Shown: piece after piece, positions 25,230 to 34,072 of the stretch
How the letters are laid out: every line of letters begins with the position of its first letter
How positions within the stretch are numbered: position 1 is the first letter of the stretch
Assembly: GCA_024398295.1 (NCBI GenBank)
Contig: JAKSJL010000009.1
Coordinates: 1 to 41,883 of the forward strand
Reading direction: 5' to 3'
Length of the DNA: 41,883 bases
Source: Bacteroidales bacterium
Lineage (GTDB): Bacteria > Bacteroidota > Bacteroidia > Bacteroidales > UBA932
The notes under the pieces: generated by a model
What the model saw: the letters and a program-made list of their open reading frames with translations, nothing else
The model's database searches: none
Told to the model about the DNA's origin: nothing
Translations under genes and position numbers: made by a program

Positions 25230-26063
25230 ATGAGACGCTATTTTCACTTACTTGCAGTGATCGCAGTTCTTCTCACTGCAGCAGGCTGCAGCCAGAAAAA
25301 AGAGACCCTCAAGGTCATGTCCTACAATATCCGTCTGGGCATTGCCGATGACGGCGACAACTCGTGGGATTTCCGCAAGCCAGCCACCATCGAGATGCTG
25401 GAGACCCTCAATCCCGACATCTTCGGTGTGCAGGAAGCATACAACTATCAGCTCAGCTACATCACCGACAACTGTCCGCAGTACAGCTGCTTCGGAGTCG
25501 GCAGGGATGACGGTTCCGACGAGGGCGAGCACATGTCCATCTTCTATGACAACACCAAATTCGAGTGTCTGGAATGGGGAAACTATTGGCTTTCAGAGAC
25601 TCCCGAAGTGCCATCATTCGGCTGGGACGCAGCCTGCAGGCGCACCGCCACCTGGGCGCTGCTGAAGAACAAGCAGACCGGCAGCGAATTCTTCTTCGTG
25701 AACACCCACCTCGACCACATAGGCGTACAGGCCAGGATCAATGGCCTAGCCCTCGTGGTGGACAAGATAGCCGACATGAATCCGAACGGCAATCCAATGA
25801 TTCTCACCGGAGACTTCAACGTGGAGCCTGACGACATTTGCCTCGTGGACCTGAACACCAAGATGAGCAGTGCCCGAGCCACAGCCGAGGTCAGCGACAC
25901 CAAGCCATCCTTCAACGGCTGGGGCGAGGCGAGCGAAACCATCGACTACATCTACTACTCAGGCTTCAGCTGCTGTAAGACATTCCGCGTAGTGGACGAG
26001 TCTTTCGCCGACAAGCCATACATCTCTGACCACTACCCAGTCATCGCCGAGATAGAGTTCTAA
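25230..26063 (+). CDS. EEP-family (endonuclease/exonuclease/phosphatase) lipoprotein
   Basis: This 277-residue lipoprotein (lipobox TAAGC, C20) has all the catalytic motifs of the DNase I-like fold: MSYNIRLG (N33), FGVQEA (E69), NTHLDHIG (H160), LTGDFNVEP (D195, N197), ETIDYIYYSG (D239) and ISDHYPV (D267, H268). The family hydrolyses phosphodiester or phosphomonoester bonds in nucleic acids, phosphoinositides or sphingomyelin. As an exported lipoprotein at the end of a sugar operon, ten bases after GH97, it probably acts on a phosphate substituent of the glycan. Its stop codon overlaps that of the convergent phosphoesterase gene. Substrate assignment is inference. Confidence 0.85.
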   Translation: MRRYFHLLAVIAVLLTAAGCSQKKETLKVMSYNIRLGIADDGDNSWDFRKPATIEMLETLNPDIFGVQEAYNYQLSYITDNCPQYSCFGVGRDDGSDEGEHMSIFYDNTKFECLEWGNYWLSETPEVPSFGWDAACRRTATWALLKNKQTGSEFFFVNTHLDHIGVQARINGLALVVDKIADMNPNGNPMILTGDFNVEPDDICLVDLNTKMSSARATAEVSDTKPSFNGWGEASETIDYIYYSGFSCCKTFRVVDESFADKPYISDHYPVIAEIEF

Positions 26064-27235
26064 ATGGGCGAGACAGTGACCTTGAAAGTCATGTAGGGGT
26101 CGCGGTAGCGGAAGCGAAGACGACGGCCTGACGCGCTCGAGGCAGGGCCGGCGGACGGGAGGGCGAGGACGCCGGCGGGGAGGGACCAGACGTGTGGGGA
26201 AGGGGCTGAGAGGACGGGGATGATCTCGTCCTTGTGGTCGCGGCGGTATTCGCGGGAGAGCTGGCGCGTCTGCTCCTTGAGGAGCGCGAGCTCGGGAGCC
26301 ATCTCGGCGACCTGGGTGAGGGTGAGCCAACGCAGGCCGCGGCGGACCTGGAGGGTGCCGCCCTCGGCGCCGCCGAAGACATTGGCACGGAGAGTGCCGT
26401 CAGCGGAGATGTGCGCGCTCAGCTGGAAGTCCTCCGGACGGCGTACCGCCTTGAAGCTGAGGCGCTTGATGCCTTCAGATGGGGTGATGTCTGCGACGAA
26501 GTAGCCCCTCGGGGCGCCACAGTTCATGATGGCCCACGGGATGCCATCGGCATCCTTGACGCCACGCCACCAGGTGCCGCAGGTCGCTCCGACGTCGAGG
26601 ACGTCGCTCGCGCCCAGCTTCGCGCGCCTGACGGTGTGCGTATGTCCGCAGACATACTGCACCTTGACCGGCGCCATAACGCGCTGGAGCGTGTCCTGCG
26701 CGGCCTCAGAGAACTCCCACACGGGGATGTGCGAACAGAAAATGACGGGTTCATTGGCCTCCGCCACGACGCCAGAGAGCCACTTCCACTGACTATCGCG
26801 CAGCCCGCCCTCGTACGAGGCCATGCCGCTGATGCGCACATCATCCATGAGGATGAAGCGCACCCCGCCCATCACGAAAGTCGTGTCTGGAGCGTGGATC
26901 ACGCGAGAAAAAGTGGCGCAGTCGCGCGCATCGTACATCTTCCCTCGCGCATCGCGGTAGACGTCCTTGTCATGGTTGCCATTGGTGCACACCCACTTCA
27001 CCCCAATGGAGTCCAATGACGCCCTGGAAGGCTCCAGAAGCTCCACCTTGTCATTCACCAAGTCGCCGAGTATGACCACCAGGTCAATGTCCTTGCGCTC
27101 GCGAAGCTCACGATATATGGATTTCTGCGCATAACGCAGCTCCGTCTGGTTATCCACCTGCGGGTCGCCGACAAAGGCAACTCGGATGCCGGCGAAGAGC
27201 AATGTCGCCGCCGCCAAAACAGTATTCAATATCAT
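26060..27235 (-). CDS. Calcineurin-like metallophosphoesterase
   Basis: This 391-residue protein has an N-terminal hydrophobic segment (signal or anchor) and the metallophosphoesterase motifs in order: GDPQ (D24), GDLVND (D58), GNHD (N87-H88), CSHIP (H169) and CGHTHT (H198, H200). The first motif has Gln26 where DxH is usual. A C-terminal beta-rich domain of about 150 residues follows. The family cleaves phosphomonoesters or diesters with two metals. The gene is convergent with the EEP gene, sharing four bases at the stops, and is conspicuously GC-rich, especially its last 150 bases. It is probably not part of the sugar operon. The substrate is unknown. Confidence 0.8.
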   Translation of the reverse strand: MILNTVLAAATLLFAGIRVAFVGDPQVDNQTELRYAQKSIYRELRERKDIDLVVILGDLVNDKVELLEPSRASLDSIGVKWVCTNGNHDKDVYRDARGKMYDARDCATFSRVIHAPDTTFVMGGVRFILMDDVRISGMASYEGGLRDSQWKWLSGVVAEANEPVIFCSHIPVWEFSEAAQDTLQRVMAPVKVQYVCGHTHTVRRAKLGASDVLDVGATCGTWWRGVKDADGIPWAIMNCGAPRGYFVADITPSEGIKRLSFKAVRRPEDFQLSAHISADGTLRANVFGGAEGGTLQVRRGLRWLTLTQVAEMAPELALLKEQTRQLSREYRRDHKDEIIPVLSAPSPHVWSLPAGVLALPSAGPASSASGRRLRFRYRDPYMTFKVTVSPI

Positions 27236-27298
27236 TGTAAACAGATGGGAAAGGTTGCAATAGCCTTCATAGAACCAGTGTTTAACGGAAACTCTGTA

Positions 27299-27318
27299 TC
27301 TTGTATTCTACTACAAGA
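27299..27318. promoter_or_regulatory. Palindromic operator candidate upstream of locus 2
   Basis: TCTTGTA (27299-27305) and TACAAGA (27312-27318) form a perfect inverted repeat with a six-base spacer, about 80 bases before the -33 element of the second susC promoter. It fits a dimeric regulator site. A second, weaker pair, AGCAA (27384-27388) and TTGCT (27398-27402), overlaps the -33 element. The rest of the 214-base gap (27236-27449) shows no other feature and no clear promoter for the leftward gene. Confidence 0.4.
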
Positions 27319-27397
27319 GGAACATATAGCCAAACATGCCAGAAAGAAATAGACAGAATAATACTTTATCCTCATAACAATTAAGCAAACAAAATAA

Positions 27398-27428
27398 TTG
27401 CTAATAAAGTAATTATTCGCTAAGTTTG
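27398..27428 (+). promoter_or_regulatory. Promoter of the second susC operon
   Basis: TTG (27398-27400), 20 bases, then TAAGTTTG (27421-27428): both elements match the Bacteroidetes consensus and spacing. Transcription should start near 27433, leaving about 17 bases before the ATG at 27450. Confidence 0.7.
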
Positions 27429-27449
27429 CAAAGGTTAGTATAGTATTTT

Positions 27450-30400
27450 ATGTATCTGAGAAAGTCATTTACCGCAGCAGTTACTTGTCTGCTGCTATTT
27501 CTTTGTAGCATCTCGGCCCATGCGCAAAAGACCAGAATGCTGAAGGGAACCGTATATGATGAGGGTAATGAACCTCTCGTCGGTGCTGCTGTAATCGTTA
27601 AGGGAGCAGGTAAGGAAACTGGCACTACAGCAAACCTGGACGGTAAGTTCTCCATCAGCATCCCTGCCGCGAAAAACGCCACTATCGAGGTGTCTTTCCT
27701 TGGAATGGAGACGAAGAACATCACCATCACTCCAGATATCAATGACATCGTAGTTGTCTTAAAATCAGACAACTCGCTTGACGCCGCCGTAATCACCACT
27801 GGATACGGCCTTATCCAGAACAAGGAAAATTTCGCAGGATCGGCATACCAGGTCACTCACGAAGAACTGGCCCTCAAGCCTGCTGCTCGCATCGACAACA
27901 TGCTGGCAGGAGTGGTTCCTGGACTTACGGTAATCGAGGATTCGACAAATGGACGCCCAAGCGTAAAGATCAGAGTGCGTGGCGACGGATCCCTCAGCGC
28001 ATCAAACGAGCCTCTCTGGGTCATCGATGGAGTACCTATCTACACAGGAAGCAGGACAAATTCCATCACCGGAACAAATGGAAGCATCAGTCCATTGTCA
28101 TACATAAATCCTGATGACATCGAGTCCATGACGGTACTAAAGGATGCGTCCACCACAGCGCTATATGGAGCAGATGGCGCAAACGGAGTCATCTTGGTGA
28201 CCACGAAGAACGCCAAGATAGGCAAAGCAAATTTCAACGCCTCTGTGAAATATGGTGTATCTTCTATCGATCAGAGTACCCGCATCAAGTACTGTGACGC
28301 GCCCCAGTGGTTAGAGCTTGCAAAACTGGGATGGGTAAACTCAGGTCGCACGATCGAGAACTTTCCTTACCAGGACAACGAGTATAACTCATACAGTACC
28401 ACAAACACAGACTGGTTCAAGGAGTTCGTCCAGAATGGTCACTCCACCCAGGTGAACTTCTCTGCAAACGGAGGAACAGAGTCCATGGACAACTTCTTCT
28501 CGCTGGGATACTTCGCCAATGAAACTCCATATATCGGAAACCGTCAACAGCGCTACTCCATTAGAAATAAGACTAGCGTTCGCTTTAGTGAGAAGCTTGA
28601 GATGATGTCAAACCTGTCTGCAAGTTATAATCACAACGATCTGTTCAGCCTTTATTCAACCTATGACGAGATATTACCTATCTTCTCGCCATACAACGAT
28701 GATGAATCATATAGATTCTACAACTGGTATAGCACGGGTGACACCTATGAACTTGTCCAGAGGAAGTTCCACGCGAACACCCTCCCTCAGCGCAACGAAA
28801 ACGAGAATTACCAGAACACAATCAGCGCTCAGGCCGATATTACACTCACATGGAAGCCTTTCTCGGGTATGACCATCACATCGCAGTCTGGCGCCAGCTT
28901 CACAAATATCTATCAGGCGACCTATAGCGCCATGAGCAACCTTTCCGGTCTATCTGATACGGGAAAGAACGGATTCTCAAATAGATACGCTGTATTTGAC
29001 AGTGTCCTCAACGAAAACATCCGCGCGAACTACAACAAGACCTTCGCCGGCAAGCACAACATCCTTGGGATGGTTGGCCTCGAGATGACAGACAAGAAGC
29101 ATCCATATCTTTCCGCCAGCGGAAATGGATTCATTAATGATCATATCAAGGAAGTTACATACGCCGACGCAAGTACCCTCAAAGGCGGATCAAACACCTC
29201 GCATACAAGATCATTGTCATACATCGCACATGCTTCATACACCTACGACAGGCGATACACGCTCTCATTTAGTGGCCGTAGACAGGGCTATTCGTCTTTC
29301 AGCGAATTCTCCCGCTGGGGATCATTCCTTTCTGCAGGAGCCACCTGGAATGTGCACAGAGAGCATTTTTGGAAAAGCAATGTAATTGACCAGCTAACCC
29401 TTAAGGCTTCTTACGGAAACAATGGTAACTCTCGTATCGACACATCTTCATCTTATGGCTCCTATAGCATTGGCACAGGTTCGTATTATGGAGGAGTTGC
29501 GGGAGCCGTCCAGTCCTCTCCTGCTAATCCAGGACTGAGCTGGGAAAAAACCTACATCACAAACCTTGGCGCAACTATCGGTCTTTTCAAAAGACTCACA
29601 CTCTCATTTGAGTATTATAACAGAAAGACCACCGACCTACTCTATAGCGGCCGAGTATCTTCTGTCATCACAGATGGTTCCGTGATGAGAAACGTAGGAG
29701 AGATCACAAACAAGGGATTTGAATTCGAGGTCAACTCAACAAATATTAAGAGAGGTGACTTTACCTGGAGTACGTCGATCAATGGTGCGAGAAACCGAAA
29801 TCTTATCACCAAGCTCTACAAAGGTATGCACACCGGTTTCTTTGATTCCATCTGGGTCGAGGGCGCTTGCAAGGATGACTGGTGGCTCGTACGTTGGGCA
29901 GGTGTTGACCCTACCAATGGAGCACCAATGTGGTACGATAAAAATGGAGACCTCACCTACACTTTCTCATACGATGACAGAGTGCTACTCCCTGAATATA
30001 GCAAGCAGCCTGATCTCTACGGAGGTGTATCCAACGACTTTAGCTGGGGGGACTTCTCTCTTAGGATAATGTTTGACTACACCATCGGAGGATGGGAGTA
30101 TTTCTACAAATTCGACTATGGTTCAGACGTGATCGGGTCTAATATGCCCGTGGAAATGATGCACTGCTGGAGCACTCCAGGAGAGGTAAATGAGCATCCG
30201 AAATTCACTTATAAACGTGCAGACCTCGCTGGCTATAACAGTACCAAGTGCCTTTACAGTTCAACAAGCGCACAGCTTCGTAGCCTGACATTTTCGTATC
30301 GACTGCCTAAGAATATCTCTCGTCACCTGAATGTGACAAACGCAGTGGTTTCACTCGTGGGAGATAATCTCTATTTCTGGTCTCCAGGACAAAGCAGAAC

Positions 30401-30479
30401 TCACAACTCGTACAAGACATTCAAGTTCTCCGATGGTATGACAAGAACTATCTCAGGACAGATTTCATTTAATTTCTAA
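27450..30479 (+). CDS. SusC/RagA-family TonB-dependent transporter (second pair)
   Basis: This 1009-residue transporter has a signal peptide (ending SAHA-Q), a carboxypeptidase-regulatory-like domain (LKGTVYDEGNEPLVGAAVIV) and a TonB-box-like DAAVITTGYG. The plug with VRVRGDGSLS and PLWVIDGVPI and a barrel ending ISGQISFNF follow. It is clearly diverged from the SusC at 17255-20257, with different plug loops and barrel, so it should carry another ligand or another form of the same glycan. It has its own promoter and heads a five- to seven-gene unit. Codon use is less biased than in the first susC, hinting at lower expression. Confidence 0.95.
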   Translation: MYLRKSFTAAVTCLLLFLCSISAHAQKTRMLKGTVYDEGNEPLVGAAVIVKGAGKETGTTANLDGKFSISIPAAKNATIEVSFLGMETKNITITPDINDIVVVLKSDNSLDAAVITTGYGLIQNKENFAGSAYQVTHEELALKPAARIDNMLAGVVPGLTVIEDSTNGRPSVKIRVRGDGSLSASNEPLWVIDGVPIYTGSRTNSITGTNGSISPLSYINPDDIESMTVLKDASTTALYGADGANGVILVTTKNAKIGKANFNASVKYGVSSIDQSTRIKYCDAPQWLELAKLGWVNSGRTIENFPYQDNEYNSYSTTNTDWFKEFVQNGHSTQVNFSANGGTESMDNFFSLGYFANETPYIGNRQQRYSIRNKTSVRFSEKLEMMSNLSASYNHNDLFSLYSTYDEILPIFSPYNDDESYRFYNWYSTGDTYELVQRKFHANTLPQRNENENYQNTISAQADITLTWKPFSGMTITSQSGASFTNIYQATYSAMSNLSGLSDTGKNGFSNRYAVFDSVLNENIRANYNKTFAGKHNILGMVGLEMTDKKHPYLSASGNGFINDHIKEVTYADASTLKGGSNTSHTRSLSYIAHASYTYDRRYTLSFSGRRQGYSSFSEFSRWGSFLSAGATWNVHREHFWKSNVIDQLTLKASYGNNGNSRIDTSSSYGSYSIGTGSYYGGVAGAVQSSPANPGLSWEKTYITNLGATIGLFKRLTLSFEYYNRKTTDLLYSGRVSSVITDGSVMRNVGEITNKGFEFEVNSTNIKRGDFTWSTSINGARNRNLITKLYKGMHTGFFDSIWVEGACKDDWWLVRWAGVDPTNGAPMWYDKNGDLTYTFSYDDRVLLPEYSKQPDLYGGVSNDFSWGDFSLRIMFDYTIGGWEYFYKFDYGSDVIGSNMPVEMMHCWSTPGEVNEHPKFTYKRADLAGYNSTKCLYSSTSAQLRSLTFSYRLPKNISRHLNVTNAVVSLVGDNLYFWSPGQSRTHNSYKTFKFSDGMTRTISGQISFNF

Positions 30480-30490
30480 CAGCTTAAGAC

Positions 30491-31987
30491 ATGAAAAGAA
30501 TCATCACAGTCGCGTTGGCATCGATGCTTCTAGCAAGCTGCCAGATAATCTCAGACCTTGAGACCAAGTTCCTTACCGTGGAAAGCATCGGAAAGAGTAC
30601 TATAGAGTCATTCTTCGAGGAGATAACCGGCCTAGAGGCTGCAGGAGAGGGCCTTCATCACGAGATGGAGAAGTTCTTCGACTCATACTACTTCAAGTAT
30701 GCAGAGATCGCTGGAGAGAATCTCAGCATCAACGTCGTTTCCGCTAGCGAAGGAGACTATCTTCTCTACAACTACGAGATGAGGGAGGAGCATGTGGCCA
30801 CATACCCAAGAAACGTATGGGGAAATGGATGGGAAGTAGTCACAAATGCAAACAATGTTATCTACTATGGAAACAGATTACTCGATAGAGAAGAGCTACT
30901 CAAGTCTGACATCCTCAGAATTCAAAAAATCGTAGCTTGGGGCTATTTTACCAGAGCACTCATGCACTTCAGCATCTGTAACTGCTATGCACAGCCTTAC
31001 TGCTATACACCAGACGCTTCGCACATTGGCATCCCTGTAGTGGACTACATCCCAAAATTTGAGGATCAGATAGGCAGAAAAAGTGTCGCAGAGGTATATG
31101 ACCTCATCCTTTCTGACCTTGAGAAGGCAATGAATATTCTCGCAGAAGGTGACTACAAGGTGGATTGCTTCCATGTATCAGATGTAGCATGCGAAGCTCT
31201 TCTCGCCAGAGTACACCTATACATGCAGGACTGGGACAATGCCGCCAAGTATGCCAAGTCAGTCATGGACAAGATTCCCCTCACAAAGAACGAGGACTAC
31301 ATTAATATGTTCAGGGATCCATTCGGGACCAATGGTTCTGAAGCGATCTTTCGTTTGAACCAGTACGACGGTTCGTCTTCGCTTGTCAGCATATATGACC
31401 CTACCAGATCTTCAGGATATGACTTTTTCCCCAACCCTTCTATGCACAACATGTTCGAAGAAGGAGACGTACGAGCAGACCTACTCACGTATATTCCAGA
31501 AGACTGTGAGGACGAGTCGGTAAAGGGAAAGACCTTCAACGCAGTATGTAAGCATCTGGCATACAAGAGTCTAAAAGACGAAAAGACTATAATACCATGT
31601 CCTTTTGTTCTTAGAGGCTCGGAGATGTACCTGATCCACGCCGAAGCTGTAGCCAATGGCACCGCCCATGATCTGAACGCAGCAGCAGACGACATCAAGA
31701 CACTTGAGGCAAGAGCCAGAGGCATTGCCAAGACTGATGTATCACTTGACTACTCAGACCTTGATACCATGAACAAGCTCATCAAGCAGGAAAGAGTCAA
31801 GGAACTCAGCTTTGAGGGACATTCCATCTTCGATAGTATTCGTAGGGGTGAGGCTGTGACACGCCCCGAAGACTGTAACGCGAAAATCAAGAGGCTCGAA
31901 TATGGAGACCATCGCACTATACTCCCTATCGACCAAATGGAGATGCAGGCAAACGACAACATGGAACAGAACGAAGGATACAGATAA
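30491..31987 (+). CDS. SusD/RagB-family lipoprotein (second pair)
   Basis: This 498-residue lipoprotein (lipobox LLASC, C17) has the SusD fold: IVAWGYFTRALMHFSICNCYAQPYCY in two parts of the TPR core, and the C-terminal signature KQERVKELSFEGHSIFDSIRRGE. It starts 11 bases after susC. It is distinct from the first SusD in length and loops. Ligand unknown. Confidence 0.93.
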   Translation: MKRIITVALASMLLASCQIISDLETKFLTVESIGKSTIESFFEEITGLEAAGEGLHHEMEKFFDSYYFKYAEIAGENLSINVVSASEGDYLLYNYEMREEHVATYPRNVWGNGWEVVTNANNVIYYGNRLLDREELLKSDILRIQKIVAWGYFTRALMHFSICNCYAQPYCYTPDASHIGIPVVDYIPKFEDQIGRKSVAEVYDLILSDLEKAMNILAEGDYKVDCFHVSDVACEALLARVHLYMQDWDNAAKYAKSVMDKIPLTKNEDYINMFRDPFGTNGSEAIFRLNQYDGSSSLVSIYDPTRSSGYDFFPNPSMHNMFEEGDVRADLLTYIPEDCEDESVKGKTFNAVCKHLAYKSLKDEKTIIPCPFVLRGSEMYLIHAEAVANGTAHDLNAAADDIKTLEARARGIAKTDVSLDYSDLDTMNKLIKQERVKELSFEGHSIFDSIRRGEAVTRPEDCNAKIKRLEYGDHRTILPIDQMEMQANDNMEQNEGYR

Positions 31988-31989
31988 AA

Positions 31990-32466
31990 ATGAAAAGATA
32001 CTTATACATATTCATTTCTATCGTGGCAGTCATAATTACTCTGACCAGCTGCGAAGACAATCTTCATATAGTCTTCACTGACTACTATGTATGCATAAAG
32101 GATGAGAACGGCGCAGACAAGTCCACGGTCAAGAGCAACCTCGACGAAGAGGTCTATACCTACTACGTGTCACTGGTCGCCCCCACTCAGGATAATGACA
32201 TCGTCGTAGACTACGAAATAATCCCAGGCGATGGCCTCAAGGAAGGGGTCGACTACAAAATGCAGCGCGATTCTAGGAGTGTAACCATGGCCAAAGGTGT
32301 ATACAAGATGCCTATTCGAGTAGTCTGGTTGGCACATAAAATCGACCCGGACAAAGACAACTCACTAACCATCAAGCTTACAGGATGCAACAACAGCTCA
32401 ATCACCATAGGGTACCCAGGACCTAGCGCCAAGTACAGCACCCACAAGATTACCAAGATAAATTAA
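31990..32466 (+). CDS. Small surface lipoprotein, DUF1735/DUF4843-like
   Basis: This 158-residue lipoprotein (lipobox LTSC, C21) consists of one predicted beta-sandwich: alternating strands such as EEVYTYYVSLVAP, DIVVDYEIIPG and GVYKMPIRVVW. The pattern resembles the N-terminal DUF1735/DUF4843-type Ig-like domains of surface glycan-binding proteins of Bacteroidota. It starts two bases after the susD stop, so coupling is tight. Most family members carry a further binding domain; here only the single domain is present. A structural or spacer role on the cell surface is likely; the ligand is unknown. Confidence 0.6.
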   Translation: MKRYLYIFISIVAVIITLTSCEDNLHIVFTDYYVCIKDENGADKSTVKSNLDEEVYTYYVSLVAPTQDNDIVVDYEIIPGDGLKEGVDYKMQRDSRSVTMAKGVYKMPIRVVWLAHKIDPDKDNSLTIKLTGCNNSSITIGYPGPSAKYSTHKITKIN

Positions 32467-32491
32467 CTAACATAAAAAACAAAAAAGTATT

Positions 32492-34012
32492 ATGAAACTT
32501 AACAGATTTGCTATTGCATTACTCGCCTCTGCATGCGCAGTTATCGCATGTAAGAAGGTTGAACCAGAGCCAGATGTTACTCCAGCTGAGCTCAAGTCAT
32601 TCTCATTCCTCGCTGCCGATAACTCTGCATACATCGACAAGGATGTTGTGGCAGAGATTGCTGATCACATGGTTGTACGTATCACCGAAGGTGGAAAGGG
32701 CAAGACCCTCGTAGCCACCCTTACAGCAGGAGAGAACGACGAAATCACTGTAAACGATAAGCTTGTACCTGCAACCGGAAAGATCTCTGTAGATGCGACT
32801 TATCCTATCGATATCGTTGTCAAGAATACCGGAAGCGGTCTTTCTGCTGCTTATGAGGTAAAGGTAGGAAAGATCCTTGAGGTCATCATGACCAAGGTAG
32901 CCGCATACACACATGCTGGTGCCACCTCAATGGACAAGGACTTCAATCTCATGATCAACCCTACCAACGATGTTCCTTACCTCGTATACGACAGAAAGGT
33001 TGATGGCCAGACCAAGTCAAACACATCTATCGCGACATTTGAGGGCGGCGCATTCACCCTTAAGTATGACGCACTCGGAGACAATGCTACCACACACTGC
33101 TACCCTGTAAGCGCCACATTCGCAGCAGACGGAACTCCTTACGTACTCATGAAGGGCGGCGAATCAGCAAGCACCAGCATGCTCCTTCTCAAGAGACTCA
33201 GTGGCGCAGACTGGCAGCTCCTCAACCCAGAGTTCACACAGAAGCTCTCCTTCTCATTCGGAAATCCTGTTCTCTTCACATCGGGAAATTATGTTGGATG
33301 CTTCGGCTGTGGTAACGACAAGACCATCACTGAGACATATCGTATGAATGCTGGATTCCTCTGGAATGGCTCGTGGGGCACAACCAATCTCGCACTTCCT
33401 GCATATGGTGCAAAGGGTGGTTCTGATGGTATGTTCTACATGGCAACTCCTGTTGTCGCAAAAGACGTTCTCTATCTCATCACTTCTTGCAACCTCTATG
33501 GCCATTACATGTTCAAGTTTAACAATGGTTCTTGGGAAAAGGTTGTAGACAACTTCATTCCAGAGGGTGAAGAATATGGTATCCCTACTAACTTACAGGC
33601 TGTATCAAATGCCGAGGGTGAAATCTTCTTCCTCGCTTCACACTCAAAGAACCCAGCACTGCAGGTTTACAAGTTCGACTCAGCAGCTGCTTCTTTCGCT
33701 CCATATGCAAACCTCCTTCCTGCAACAGCAGCTTCAGCTGGTTCTATTGCAGAGAAGATGGCTATCGGTCTCAACCCTACCAACGGCCAGATTGTAGGAG
33801 TAAAGGACAACGAGGCCGGCAACCCTTGCTTCTCATTCATCAAGGATGGTAAGTGGGCAGACTTCGTAGTTGCTGACGACATCGTTTCCGCTACCAAGTA
33901 TGAGATCAGATATGACTCAAAGGGCAACGGTTACTGTGCTACAGTCAACAAGGCAGACAACAGCATCGTTCTCTACCAGATTGGTCTTGAGGCTGATATC
34001 CTCCCTGAATAA
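32492..34012 (+). CDS. Surface glycan-binding lipoprotein, Ig-like plus propeller-like
   Basis: This 506-residue lipoprotein (lipobox AVIAC, C20) begins with a DUF5018-like Ig domain (about 33-128, with LKSFSFLAADN and ending AAYEVKVGKI). A long beta-rich part with propeller-like repeats follows (PYLVYDRKVDGQ, TPYVLMKGGES, EIFFLASHSKNPALQVYKF, GNGYCATVNKADNSIVLYQI). No catalytic signature is visible. It occupies the SusE/SusF position behind a SusC/SusD pair, which suggests a surface glycan-binding protein. Codon use is biased as in the first susC/susD pair, so it is probably abundant. A strong terminator follows at once. Confidence 0.7.
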   Translation: MKLNRFAIALLASACAVIACKKVEPEPDVTPAELKSFSFLAADNSAYIDKDVVAEIADHMVVRITEGGKGKTLVATLTAGENDEITVNDKLVPATGKISVDATYPIDIVVKNTGSGLSAAYEVKVGKILEVIMTKVAAYTHAGATSMDKDFNLMINPTNDVPYLVYDRKVDGQTKSNTSIATFEGGAFTLKYDALGDNATTHCYPVSATFAADGTPYVLMKGGESASTSMLLLKRLSGADWQLLNPEFTQKLSFSFGNPVLFTSGNYVGCFGCGNDKTITETYRMNAGFLWNGSWGTTNLALPAYGAKGGSDGMFYMATPVVAKDVLYLITSCNLYGHYMFKFNNGSWEKVVDNFIPEGEEYGIPTNLQAVSNAEGEIFFLASHSKNPALQVYKFDSAAASFAPYANLLPATAASAGSIAEKMAIGLNPTNGQIVGVKDNEAGNPCFSFIKDGKWADFVVADDIVSATKYEIRYDSKGNGYCATVNKADNSIVLYQIGLEADILPE

Positions 34013-34028
34013 TCCATCTTTATAATTG

Positions 34029-34069
34029 CTAGAGCCAGCGAGGACTGCTTCACTGGCTCTAGTTTTTTT
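34029..34069 (+). terminator. Rho-independent terminator after the surface lipoprotein
   Basis: CTAGAGCCAG (34029-34038) pairs perfectly with CTGGCTCTAG (34053-34062) and is followed by seven T (34063-34069). The stem can extend inward (GAGG/CTTC) past one mismatch. The next start codon, at 34073, lies only three bases beyond the T-run. Confidence 0.9.
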
Positions 34070-34072
34070 CCC

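Noticed and set aside
26234-27019. A 261-codon frame on the plus strand
   Set aside because: It is antisense to the metallophosphoesterase and arises from high GC in the third codon position.
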